Source: Deltaproteobacteria bacterium (GTDB lineage: Bacteria; Myxococcota_A; Polyangia; JAAYKL01). From it: a stretch of 64,000 nucleotides of DNA. Of the stretch, positions 29,175-37,048 are shown in pieces (position 1 is the first letter of the stretch; each line of letters starts with the position of its first letter). Location of the stretch: contig JAFGQN010000204.1 of NCBI GenBank assembly GCA_016935665.1, positions 1 through 64,000 of the forward strand, written 5' to 3'. The notes beneath the pieces were generated by a model, which did not search any database, was not told where the DNA came from, and saw only the letters and a program-made list of their open reading frames with translations. The position numbers were made by a program, and so were the translations under genes.

Positions 29175-30041
29175 ATGAATAAATTAAACACAACATCGAC
29201 TGAACTGTCTTTGCTCACTGAGCAGTTGATGGTGCAGCTGAGAGATTTTGTCATTACATATGGGATGCGCGTTCTGGGAGCGCTGGTGCTCATTATTGTG
29301 GGGTATCTGGCCGCAAAACTGTTGAGCAAAAAAATGGAAGCGCTGGTGCGCCGCTCCAAAAACGCCGATACATCGGTGGGGACCATTGTGCGCAAAGCCT
29401 CCTTTGTCGGCGTCATGCTCATGGTGCTCATTGCGGTGCTGGAGCGCTTTGGCGTGGAAACCACCAGCTTTATTGCCGTGCTGGGCGCAGCAGGCCTCGC
29501 CATTGGTCTGGCGCTGCAGGGCACCCTGAGCAATATTGCAGCGGGCGTCATGTTATTGGTACTTAGGCCTTTTCGCGCCGGAGACGCAGTGCAGATTGGC
29601 GGAGGTGAAGTATATCTCATTGATGAGATTGGCCTGTTCGTCACTCGCGCTCATAAACCGGATTGCCCCAAAGTTATGATTCCCAACGCGAAAATATGGG
29701 GAGATACCATTGTTAATTATTCCAACACCCAGGATGGCAATCGACGCTTCGATATTCTGTTTGGCATTGCATACAACGACAATATATCAGAGGCCATTGA
29801 CGTACTGCAACAATTGGCCAACGACGATGAGCGCGTTCTAAAAGATCCCGCTCCGTTTATAAAAGTGGACAGTCTGGGCGACAGTTCTGTCAATATTCTC
29901 TTCCGTGTACACACAAAGGCATCTGACTGGTGGGACGCCAAACTGGATCTCACCAAACTGGGCAAAGAAGCGCTGGAGGCCAACGGGAAATCCATCCCGT
30001 TCCCACAACGGGATGTGCACCTCTTCAATCAACCCAGATAA
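29175..30041 (+). CDS. mscS: Small-conductance mechanosensitive channel, MscS type
   Basis: A 288-residue protein with three N-terminal membrane helices (about 20-120), the pore-lining TM3 with Gly/Ala packing (AAGLAIGLALQGTLSNIAAGVML), and the C-terminal beta and alpha/beta vestibule ending in the FPQRDVHLF motif. MscS opens under membrane tension to release solutes during osmotic downshock. Its length is close to E. coli MscS (286). It follows the PKS on the same strand after a 152-bp gap and is probably separately transcribed. A 7-bp inverted repeat (GGGCAGC 29100-29106 with GCTGCCC 29144-29150) lies in its leader. Confidence 0.92.
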   Translation: MNKLNTTSTELSLLTEQLMVQLRDFVITYGMRVLGALVLIIVGYLAAKLLSKKMEALVRRSKNADTSVGTIVRKASFVGVMLMVLIAVLERFGVETTSFIAVLGAAGLAIGLALQGTLSNIAAGVMLLVLRPFRAGDAVQIGGGEVYLIDEIGLFVTRAHKPDCPKVMIPNAKIWGDTIVNYSNTQDGNRRFDILFGIAYNDNISEAIDVLQQLANDDERVLKDPAPFIKVDSLGDSSVNILFRVHTKASDWWDAKLDLTKLGKEALEANGKSIPFPQRDVHLFNQPR

Positions 30042-30154
30042 TTTTGCAACATGGTAAAATACTATTTCCACGCGCTTTTTCTCATTTTTCCCGTTTGCAC
30101 TTAATCATCCGAAAGTTTATATTTATGCTCCCCACAACGACTGGAGATAAAACG

Positions 30155-32011
30155 ATGAACGGTTCAGTCATACCTTCAAAGGTTGCCTTTGTTGCCATGC
30201 CCTTCGGAACGAAAAAAACGGAGGTTGACGTCAAATCCGACGCCCCCAAAGAAGTTAATTTCGACAGACTATGGGACCTTGCGTACCGCCCTGCTCTCGA
30301 GGAAGCCGGTTACTTGCCTATTCGCGCGGACGAGCAGGATGGCGCGCTTATTATTAAGGATATGATTACGCAGCTGATACTGGCAGACCTGGTTGTGGCG
30401 GATATTTCGATTCCTAATGCCAACGTTTACTACGAGACGGGACTACGCCACGGCGGTAGCAAACAGGGTTGTCTGCTCTTTGCTGCTGACTGGGCCAAAC
30501 CGGTTTTCGATTTGGAGCAGGTGCGCCGTGGTACATACGCGTTGACAGGAGAAGATATCAAAAACGAAGACTACGAAAAGCAAAGAATTCAGATTTATAA
30601 AGCGATTGCGAATTTTGACAACACGCGCAATCCGCTGCGCGAGCTGCTGGATGACCACGTAATAGAGGCGGGGGAAAGCAAGCGCCTCACCGAAGTGCGC
30701 GATGCCGTTGTCCAATTTCAAATTGACCTTAAGGCTTGCAGACTCAAAGCTTTCAGCACTCCGGAAAGTGCAAAGATTGCAGTAACAGAATTGCTCGATA
30801 AATCCGACATTTCCAAACTGCCTTCCTATTCCCTTCGTGAGCTTTTCGATCTTGTAAGAGATGTACTCGGGTGGAAGTCTCTCGTCGATTTTTATAATAG
30901 GCTCGGCGATACCGACAGGAAACCTGTATATTTTAAAGAACAAACGGCTCTGGCGAAAAGCAGACTGGGACAATTTATCGAGGCCACCGCCGAAATCGAA
31001 AAGTTGGTTGAAGAATATGGTCGAACAATCGAGCGATGCCAACTCCTGGGGCAATTTTACAGACAACAATATTATGCTGAAGAAAACAACGCCAGGAAAA
31101 AGCGCAATCTTAACACGGCGATCAACCACTATGAAACCGGTCTTTATTTAGACTTGAACGATTACGTCTGTGCACAGAACCTGTTGCTCCTCTACTCGCT
31201 CAGAAATAACGACGGAGACGCCGAAAAGGCACGCGAAACAGCGGCTCATATTTTGCGTGCCTGCGATCATAAAGAAGCAATTCAGAGCTCCGACAAATTG
31301 ATCGATGCTGCGCGATTATCGGTTGCCTTTTTCCGCTGCGACGAAAATGCCGCCCGAGAGCTGGCCGACAAAGCATCTCAACATGACCTGTCAAACTGGG
31401 AGACATCTCTTTTCATCGAACTTTGGGAGTCTTTCGTCAAAACAATTTCGGATGAACAAAAGGAAACATTTAACAGCATTATCGATGAGTTTAAGTCATT
31501 TGTCAGCATTCCCCAAAAAGAACTGGTGACGCGCATACAACCATTGCTCATGTCATCGGGCAAAGATTATGAAAAATTCCAAACCGTAAAGGCGCGTATT
31601 GCAATAGCGGGAGAAAAGATTGTGTCCGTGGTTTCATCGGGTAGGGAAACTGTCAATACCGCGCAAACTGGAGATTACGTCGTGGAAAATCAGACCGGCG
31701 CCAAAGAAGTGTATATTGCACCAAAATCAAAATTCGAAAGTCGCTATGTTTTTAATAAAAAACTTGATTCGGAATGGAGTCTCTACAAACCGATTGGCAA
31801 GGTCAGAGGAGTGGCTGTTGATCACAGTATTCTAAGCCTTTTCGGTCAGCAAGACTCTTTTTACATCACGGCCCCCTGGAAAGAAGCTCAACATGTCGCA
31901 GAGGGGGACATGTTTGTGACAACCTTGCCAATGGATGAAAAGCTGGAGGTCTACCGTATTGCCCAAAAAGAGTTCGCCGAAACATATCGGCTCATCAACA
32001 GTACTGAATAG
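30155..32011 (+). CDS. TIR/deoxyribosyltransferase-like N-terminal domain with TPR (DUF4071-like) and C-terminal PGDYG-like region
   Basis: A 618-residue protein. Residues 8-115 form a Rossmann-like domain with VAFVAMPFG at strand 1, then LADLVVADIS and NANVYYETGLRHG. The last has the Asn-Glu arrangement seen in TIR and nucleoside deoxyribosyltransferase folds, with the Glu a candidate NAD- or nucleoside-cleaving residue. The middle (about 180-490) is all-helical and TPR-like, resembling DUF4071, the domain also found in animal MAP3K5/ASK1 kinases. The C-terminal ~100 residues contain GDYVVENQTGAKEVY, like PGDYG-type small domains. The ATG at 30155 has GGAG 8 nt upstream; the frame is open to 29930. 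Such proteins occur in bacterial conflict systems. It is directly followed by a patatin remnant, a likely former partner. Domain naming is from memory of family motifs. Confidence 0.6.
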   Translation: MNGSVIPSKVAFVAMPFGTKKTEVDVKSDAPKEVNFDRLWDLAYRPALEEAGYLPIRADEQDGALIIKDMITQLILADLVVADISIPNANVYYETGLRHGGSKQGCLLFAADWAKPVFDLEQVRRGTYALTGEDIKNEDYEKQRIQIYKAIANFDNTRNPLRELLDDHVIEAGESKRLTEVRDAVVQFQIDLKACRLKAFSTPESAKIAVTELLDKSDISKLPSYSLRELFDLVRDVLGWKSLVDFYNRLGDTDRKPVYFKEQTALAKSRLGQFIEATAEIEKLVEEYGRTIERCQLLGQFYRQQYYAEENNARKKRNLNTAINHYETGLYLDLNDYVCAQNLLLLYSLRNNDGDAEKARETAAHILRACDHKEAIQSSDKLIDAARLSVAFFRCDENAARELADKASQHDLSNWETSLFIELWESFVKTISDEQKETFNSIIDEFKSFVSIPQKELVTRIQPLLMSSGKDYEKFQTVKARIAIAGEKIVSVVSSGRETVNTAQTGDYVVENQTGAKEVYIAPKSKFESRYVFNKKLDSEWSLYKPIGKVRGVAVDHSILSLFGQQDSFYITAPWKEAQHVAEGDMFVTTLPMDEKLEVYRIAQKEFAETYRLINSTE

Positions 32012-32031
32012 TCGCCGAAGAGGAGGTTACG

Positions 32032-32156
32032 ATGCTTTATGAGAAATACAAGAAACGTATTTTTAACAAAAGCTCAAAGACACACATATTGCATTGGATG
32101 GTGGTGGGATTCGCGGTTTGCTTACCATTGAAGGCACTCTGATAAAATCGTTTTAA
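32032..32156 (+). pseudogene. Truncated, frameshifted patatin-like phospholipase remnant
   Basis: Twenty bases after the TIR-like gene, a GAGGAGG Shine-Dalgarno and ATG at 32032 start a short frame. After about 16 codons the coding sense shifts to another frame (32067-32156), which reads H-I-A-L-DGGGIRG-L-L-T-I-E. DGGGxR is the oxyanion-hole signature at the start of patatin phospholipases. The sequence stops at 32156, where the repeat GATAAAATCGTTTTAA begins, so the Ser nucleophile (GxSxG) and DGG/A catalytic parts are gone. At least one 1-nt frameshift plus a large 3' deletion are needed to explain it. It is too short to encode any active enzyme. Confidence 0.65.
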
Positions 32157-32185
32157 CCGAACAGGTCCCAAATCATTTTCGTCCC
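32141..32185. repeat. Short dispersed repeats, copy A (two motifs)
   Basis: GATAAAATCGTTTTAA (32141-32156, near-palindromic around TCG) is followed by a 21-bp motif at 32165-32185 ending in AATCATTTTCGTCCC. Both recur with 16/16 and 20/21 identity at 33416-33475, in swapped order. Copy A marks the end of the patatin remnant. Confidence 0.75.
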
Positions 32186-32230
32186 ACTACTCGCGCCTCT
32201 CATCGTTTGGTGTACAGCGGGTATCCCAAC

Positions 32231-33271
32231 TCAGGCAGGCGTCATCTTCAATCGCTGAACCATTTGCTCGAAGTGGGGCGGTGGCTCTGCAGTGAAATGA
32301 AGACGTTCTCCGGTTACGGGATGCAAAAATCCCAATTCAGCAGCATGAAGCATCAGCCTTGGGGAATCGATTTCTTTACCTTTGTAGTCGCGCATATAAA
32401 TTCGTTCTCCTATCAGCGGGTGCCCCTGCTCAGCCATGTGAATGCGAATCTGATTGGTTCTCCCGGTTTCCAGTATGCATTTCACAAAAGTGGCATTTTT
32501 CAGCAGTTCAACCACCTCCACGTGGGTGATGGCAACCTGCCCCTGCGGATTGCGGCGCACTTTCCCCAGGACAGATGTTTCACAGGAACCGCGAATTCCG
32601 TCGCCTCTGTCCTGCATAATATGAGTGGTGATGGTTCCTGGCCTGGCCAGCCCATGAACCAGCGCCAGATAATGCCGAACGATGCTGTGATTTCGAAACT
32701 GTACCGACAGTCCTTCTTTTGCTTTGAGGGTTCTGGGAAACACCAGCAGGCCACTGGTGAGTTTGTCGAGGCGGTGCACCACCAAAAGGGGCGCCATGGC
32801 CGCTTTCTTTTTTGCATTTGGAGGGCGTTTCCATGTGAGATACCCGCGTATCTGCATATCGAAGGTATTTTTATCGCCCTCTTCGTAGGGAACCGTAAGA
32901 ATATCCGCTGGTTTATTCGCTACAATCAGATGAGCGTCCTTGTAAACAATGCATTTTGGATTGAATTGCCCTTCAGCGAAAGGCCGCCGCGCATTGGGAG
33001 AATAATGCAGCGTGCCCCCCTCGCTCACCGTTGCTTCCAGGGAGTTCACAACCGTCGCATTGACGCTGATTTTTCCCCCTTCAATCCAATGGCGCGCTGT
33101 GGACCATGGAACATCAAACAAGTCCTTCACCGTTTTGTCCAGCCGCACACGGTGATGTGCGGCGTCTATCACTACCGATTGTTCCGTATCCTTCGGGTTT
33201 TGCTTTCCGGACATTCTTCTCACACAAACCGCCCCTGAAATTCGAGTGAACGGCTCCGGTTTCGCCTGCAT
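32231..33271 (-). CDS. RluA/RluD-family RNA pseudouridine synthase
   Basis: A protein of up to 346 residues: an S4-type RNA-binding domain near the N-terminus (V-R-L-D-K-T-V-K-D-L-F ... W-I-E-G-G-K-I-S-V-N), then the RluA catalytic domain with VVHRLDKLTSGLLVF, whose Asp (about residue 169) is the nucleophile. Conserved GRTNQIRIHMA and GHPLIGE follow. It converts specific uridines of rRNA or tRNA to pseudouridine; the exact target cannot be assigned. The ATG at 33271 has no clear Shine-Dalgarno; an ATG at 33214 is an alternative that removes 19 residues. The gene is intact although it lies between two decayed genes, and it is flanked closely on both sides by copies of the same two short repeats. 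Confidence 0.87.
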   Translation of the reverse strand: MQAKPEPFTRISGAVCVRRMSGKQNPKDTEQSVVIDAAHHRVRLDKTVKDLFDVPWSTARHWIEGGKISVNATVVNSLEATVSEGGTLHYSPNARRPFAEGQFNPKCIVYKDAHLIVANKPADILTVPYEEGDKNTFDMQIRGYLTWKRPPNAKKKAAMAPLLVVHRLDKLTSGLLVFPRTLKAKEGLSVQFRNHSIVRHYLALVHGLARPGTITTHIMQDRGDGIRGSCETSVLGKVRRNPQGQVAITHVEVVELLKNATFVKCILETGRTNQIRIHMAEQGHPLIGERIYMRDYKGKEIDSPRLMLHAAELGFLHPVTGERLHFTAEPPPHFEQMVQRLKMTPA

Positions 33272-33415
33272 GTTCAGGCGATTACCATTTTGGGATTGAC
33301 TATGAATCCATGTGCTGCTGTGTACAGGAGTTCGGATAAAAAAAGCAACGACCGATTTTCAGGATTGCGCCATCGCTCGCCCGAAAGTCCTTCCCTACCC
33401 CTGCTCGTTCCTAAA

Positions 33416-33475
33416 GTCCCTAATCATTTTCGTCCCTTGCGTCCTGCAGAATTGATCTGGATAAAATCGTTTTAA
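33416..33475. repeat. Short dispersed repeats, copy B (two motifs, order swapped)
   Basis: The 21-bp motif ending AATCATTTTCGTCCC lies at 33416-33436 and GATAAAATCGTTTTAA at 33460-33475, same strand sense as copy A but in reverse order. The second motif overlaps the end of the damaged sulfatase-modifying-factor gene. Confidence 0.75.
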
Positions 33476-34571
33476 TCCCCCCTCATCGCCTCTCCGGTGT
33501 TGGTCTCCACCACCTCCGGCACCTCGCTCTTTGGCTCCGCCTCCTGCCTGAGCTCAACCGGACCTCGGGCCAAATGATAGTTTCAGTCCTGGATTCTCTG
33601 TGTTGATGCGTCCAATAAAAGTGGTGCAATCATACCATCTCACTTTTTCAACCGGTCGCTGTTTTCCTTTAAATTCACTCGGACTATCTCCCATCACCGC
33701 ATCCCACAACTCCTGGGTGCATGCGGTATCCGCCAACCAGGAACCTTTGGTCAATTCAACGGGATGCTGCAGTTCATTGGAACGTCGTATATGCTCACTC
33801 GCCGGTGAACCCATCATGAACTCGCCACGTGGTATCCACCGGAAACGCTGAATGACGCCGCAAATCATAAAATCACGGTAGATTCCAAAATCATCTTTAA
33901 AAGCAGCATTGAGATACCAGGTAAAATCAAGTATTCTTCCAATGCACGCACGCATATATGTTTGGCTATCATCCAATAACCTTGTGAAAACTCTTTTTGG
34001 ATATGCACCACTGGCGTGCATAAAATGATAGTCAACGATCCCATATCCATCAGTTGTACCATTTTTCACCCAATTGTATTCCCCCGGCGCCAGCCAGTAA
34101 TACCGTTCATCCTCAATCTGAATATACAGCCCATCCCTGTCCCGCTCCATTTCGTCGACCCACCAGGGCTTTTCCATTTGCTCGAGTGAAATACAAAATC
34201 TGTCTCCAACCTCCTGTATCCGACTTGTTAAAGGTTCGGGCTGCCTTAAATTTTCGGGATATTGAAGTTTTTTTGAATCGGCTGTATCGGCGAATCGCCG
34301 CGTCTGTTCCACACGCCAAAATGTAAGGTGGAGTATCTGAGGATATAGACACTTCGATTTCTGCCTCTTTTTCAAAAGGCTTCAACTCTCGGCAATGAAG
34401 CGCAAGAGTCGATTTGTCCGGCACGGCAACATTGGTGGCGCGAACTCGCACAGCCTCAAATGTCAGACCCAGCGCATCAGAAACCTGCTTTACAGCATTG
34501 TCTCCTGCTGCGAACGCGCGGACCAGGTCTGCCCGGCTCATCATGGCGCGGGGACGTCCACATTCACTCAT
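33472..34571 (-). pseudogene. Formylglycine-generating-enzyme-like (SUMF1) protein, frameshifted and internally deleted
   Basis: Three minus-strand frames together make one broken gene. From the ATG at 34571 about 100 codons read well (M-S-R-A-D-L-V-R-A-F-A-A-G-D), up to a run of seven A (34268-34274 on the plus strand). After it the sense continues in another frame. That frame reaches the start of an FGE-sulfatase domain (I-P-R-G-E-F-M-M-G-S-P, then Q-E-L-W-D-A-V-M-G) and ends abruptly after N-P-G-L-K-L-S-F at about 33571. The next bases, one frame away, read L-A-R-G-P-V-E followed by an acidic tail to a TAA at 33472; L-A-R-G is the usual end of such domains. So roughly the middle 130 residues, with the catalytic Cys region, were deleted. 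It is coupled (TAATG) to a small upstream frame. Confidence 0.65.
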
Positions 34572-34813
34572 TAAGCGGATTCCCTGTGCTTGCGATAAAA
34601 GAATCGTCCCAGGGAGTTCATCATATCCGCCGGGCCGTTTTTGTTTTTTACAGGGAGCGTTTTAAGCGCCTGCAGTAAATCCAGGTACTCCGCACAACCG
34701 GGAGGGCACAGCCCTTTCTCCTCAACGGCTATTTTTCCGTCCCTTTTTTTTCCGTCCCAGGTTATTTTTAATTGCAACAAAATCAAAAAACGGCCGATAG
34801 GGGGCCATGACAT
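34571..34813 (-). CDS. Small ORF upstream of the SUMF1-like pseudogene, possible 5'-truncated remnant
   Basis: An 80-codon frame whose stop overlaps the start of the next gene as TAATG. The C-terminal half (C-P-P-G-C-A-E-Y-L-D-L-L-Q-A-L-K-T-L-P) reads like real protein. The N-terminal part is translated from two GGGACGG-plus-A-run repeats (34732-34758), so the original 5' end is probably lost. No function recognised. It overlaps the start of the transposase gene on the other strand. Confidence 0.3.
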   Translation of the reverse strand: MSWPPIGRFLILLQLKITWDGKKRDGKIAVEEKGLCPPGCAEYLDLLQALKTLPVKNKNGPADMMNSLGRFFYRKHRESA

Positions 34814-35697
34814 TACCAAGGCAATTTCTACCCAATACCACATATTTCATCACCAGACGCACCACTCAGCTGGAATTCTGGCTGAAGCCAACAAAGAAAA
34901 ACACACAGATATTTTTGTATTGCATCGCTGTGGCTGCCCAAAAAACCGGCGTGCGACTGCATGCCGCCTGTGTGCTCAGTAATCACTGGCATGCTGTGGT
35001 GTCCGACCCGGATGTCAAAATTGCGCAATTTTACGCATGGATGCACAAGTATGTGGCTAAAGCCATTAACTGCTCCCGAGGTCGAAGGGAAAACCTTTGG
35101 TCATCGGACAAAACCAGTGTCATTCCGCTGGAATCGCCGAAGGACATCCAGAGTAAAATCGTGTACTGCCTCGCCAATCCCGTCAACGCACATCTGACGG
35201 CGAAAGCATCGCATTGGAAAGGCGTATGGTTTTACAAACAGAGTCACTCGCAAACTGTGCGGCGGCCAGATGAATATTTTCAAAGCGATGGGACGATGCC
35301 GGACACGGCAAAACTGCAAATTTATTTGCCTGTATCCCATGAAAACATGTGTATCGAGGCATATGAAGAGCTGATTACAGAACTGTTATCCACGCGGGAA
35401 CAGGATATTGCAGATGAAATGAAAACGAAAAGACAAACGTTCATGGGAATAGACGCTGTTTTGAAACAATCATACACAGACAGACCACAATCCACAGAAG
35501 AGCGTCGAAGCATGAATCCCAAATTCTTCTCCACCGAAAAGAAACAGCGCATCGAGGCAATACGCCGTTACAAACATTTTGTCTCACAGTATTGGGATGC
35601 CCTGAAACAGTGGAAAGACGGACATCGAGAAGCCATTTTCCCGGCTGGCACCTATTCAATGAGAATTCACGCGAGTGTAACAGTTTCTTCTGGATAA
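34807..35697 (+). CDS. IS200-like Y1 transposase domain protein (REP-associated, RAYT type)
   Basis: A 296-residue protein. The N-terminal domain begins with T-T-Y-F-I-T-R-R-T, the typical opening of REP-associated tyrosine transposases, and carries SNHWHAVV, the HUH-type metal site (H-W-H). A candidate catalytic Tyr is in the helix with I-V-Y-C-L-A-N-P-V. The C-terminal part (about 190-296) is charged and not recognised. RAYTs are usually single-copy and act on short palindromic repeats instead of moving themselves. Short repeats (GATAAAATCGTTTTAA and the TTTTCGTCCC motif) occur within 2.7 kb, and related TTTTTCCGTCCC units lie 50-75 bp upstream of its start. There are no flanking inverted repeats or orfB, so it does not look like an IS200/IS605 element. 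Confidence 0.8.
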   Translation: MTLPRQFLPNTTYFITRRTTQLEFWLKPTKKNTQIFLYCIAVAAQKTGVRLHAACVLSNHWHAVVSDPDVKIAQFYAWMHKYVAKAINCSRGRRENLWSSDKTSVIPLESPKDIQSKIVYCLANPVNAHLTAKASHWKGVWFYKQSHSQTVRRPDEYFQSDGTMPDTAKLQIYLPVSHENMCIEAYEELITELLSTREQDIADEMKTKRQTFMGIDAVLKQSYTDRPQSTEERRSMNPKFFSTEKKQRIEAIRRYKHFVSQYWDALKQWKDGHREAIFPAGTYSMRIHASVTVSSG

Positions 35698-35866
35698 AAA
35701 AACTCTGATTTTACGAGTATTGTAAAAATATGCAGAAGCATTTCGCATTCCTGTATCTACTGTCTGAAAATAATACCAAAATGCTTCGTCAGATATTTTT
35801 ACTCGTCCTGAAGTCTGGATAAACACATAACCGTTAATCAATACTTTCTACTTTTTGTATCAAATT

Positions 35867-36154
35867 ATGGCATACTCAATCGTATTGGATATGTGCAACC
35901 AGGGTGAGGAAGCGAAGCAGCAGGAAGCAGCAGCAAGCAAGCAAGCAAGCAAGGCACCGGCGCCCACATACAGGGCATCGGCATCCATTTTTCCACGGTT
36001 TCACGGACAAAAATCTTGGCAGCAGCTTCTTTGTGAAACAGTCGCCAGTGGCGAAGCCCCATATATGCAGGATTTCTCTGAAGCTGAGCAGCGTGCTCTC
36101 AACGACACCGCGAGAAAGCTACAAAAGTACCTCTTGAGCACCTACAATTATTGA
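35867..36154 (+). CDS. Hypothetical small protein with tetranucleotide repeat
   Basis: A 95-codon frame starting at an ATG (a TTG at 35855 is possible). Residues about 16-32 are low complexity (E-A-K-Q-Q-E-A-A-A-S-K-Q-A-S-K), produced partly by five CAAG units. The C-terminal part (S-W-Q-Q-L-L-C-E-T-V then F-S-E-A-E-Q-R-A-L-N-D-T-A) could be a helical domain. No family recognised and no clear Shine-Dalgarno; it may be non-coding or a remnant. The remaining stretches on either side, 35698-35866 and 36155-36258, hold nothing else I can support. Confidence 0.3.
   Translation: MAYSIVLDMCNQGEEAKQQEAAASKQASKAPAPTYRASASIFPRFHGQKSWQQLLCETVASGEAPYMQDFSEAEQRALNDTARKLQKYLLSTYNY
35934..35953 (+). repeat. 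(CAAG)5 microsatellite
   Basis: Five perfect CAAG units within a possible coding frame, preceded by CAG/GAAG-rich sequence. Length changes by slippage would shift the frame. Confidence 0.85.
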
Positions 36155-36258
36155 TATTTTACCCACAGATTTCGTGGGAGAGCACGATTATTAAATGTAA
36201 AAAAATTCTGGTGTTGTTTTTATCTGCAAACTCTCCAAAGTCCCAAGGTTGCAAAGTT

Positions 36259-36633
36259 CTATGACAGACCCTTATCTCTGAAGAAAAAAGTCCACACACT
36301 GCCTGAAAGGGCCGTAACAGCAGGAAGCACAATTGAGATGCACTCCTTGGTATTTTCCCATGATTTAGCACCTCCCATAATGGGTGAAATAATCGACGAA
36401 ATTAACGCGGATAAAATAACTACAAACAACAGTCCGGATGTGACCTTCACAAGAAAAAGTCTGCTCACATCGACAGTTGTTTCCCGGGGAGCCTGTGGTC
36501 TTTGCGTCATTTCAGGAAGGACGATGTCTTCAGCTTCTTCAACTATTTCACTGGGAACCTGAGCGACCTGCTCCATTTCGGGCAATTCGATGGTATCTAA
36601 TTCCTCGTCATTGTCGTTTTTCGTGTTGCACAT
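36259..36633 (-). CDS. Small acidic protein with two C-terminal membrane helices
   Basis: A 124-residue protein. Residues 1-60 are acidic and Pro/Glu-rich, with two similar segments (I-E-L-P-E-M and I-V-L-P-E-M-T). Two hydrophobic helices follow (about 64-86 and 101-119), separated by a short polar loop, so it is an integral inner-membrane protein with a soluble acidic tail. GGGAGGGGG lies just before the ATG. It is 37 bp downstream of the ribbon-helix-helix gene and probably in the same transcript. No family recognised. A small-membrane-effector role beside a DNA-binding partner is conceivable but unsupported. Confidence 0.6.
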   Translation of the reverse strand: MCNTKNDNDEELDTIELPEMEQVAQVPSEIVEEAEDIVLPEMTQRPQAPRETTVDVSRLFLVKVTSGLLFVVILSALISSIISPIMGGAKSWENTKECISIVLPAVTALSGSVWTFFFRDKGLS

Positions 36634-36670
36634 TTCCCCCTCCCATATGTATCAACAACAAAACACTATA

Positions 36671-36985
36671 CTATGGCATAATAACTTCTTTCCATTCGCT
36701 GCCACGCTTCACCATTATTTTGTCGCCAGCTTTGTTCACATCGTGAAACCACTTTTCCAGCCCAATTGCATGTCGCAAAACTTCTGTCAGCGTCGTTTGC
36801 CTATCTTTGGCAATATTGTCCAGAATTTCATAAACCTCACCGGGGATCACAGCGCTAAGCCTCTTCTTTCCCTGTCTGCTCAGTACAGGCAGGTTCGGCT
36901 CATCAGTCCTTTCTTCGGGATGCAGTGAATCCCGCAGCTTTTCAGGGGGATGTTGTTTAGTTTTATCTAAATAATTGGGTGACAT
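36671..36985 (-). CDS. Ribbon-helix-helix (CopG/Arc-like) DNA-binding protein
   Basis: A 104-residue protein. After a polar N-terminal 40 residues, R-L-S-A-V-I-P-G-E-V-Y-E-I-L-D-N-I-A, then T-T-L-T-E-V-L-R-H-A-I-G-L fits the ribbon-helix-helix pattern: a beta strand, a helix, the T-x-x-E-V-L-R-x-A second helix. A basic tail ends in the V-K-R-G region, similar to the MetJ/CopG-like regulators of small operons. The ATG at 36985 has AAAGGAG with 8-nt spacing; the frame is open to 37030 but without support. It is the first gene of a two-gene operon with the small membrane protein. The promoter region contains a palindrome over a perfect -10, fitting autoregulation. Confidence 0.7.
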   Translation of the reverse strand: MSPNYLDKTKQHPPEKLRDSLHPEERTDEPNLPVLSRQGKKRLSAVIPGEVYEILDNIAKDRQTTLTEVLRHAIGLEKWFHDVNKAGDKIMVKRGSEWKEVIMP

Positions 36986-37048
36986 TATGTTTTCTCCTTT
37001 TGCGGAATCGCATAATTCAAATGTGACCAATTTATGTGTTTACGATGC

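Noticed and set aside
32231-33271. The rluA-type gene as cargo of a transposon bounded by the two repeat copies
   Set aside because: The two motifs are in swapped order, not inverted, and there are no target-site duplications or transposase inside the interval, so a composite element is not supported.
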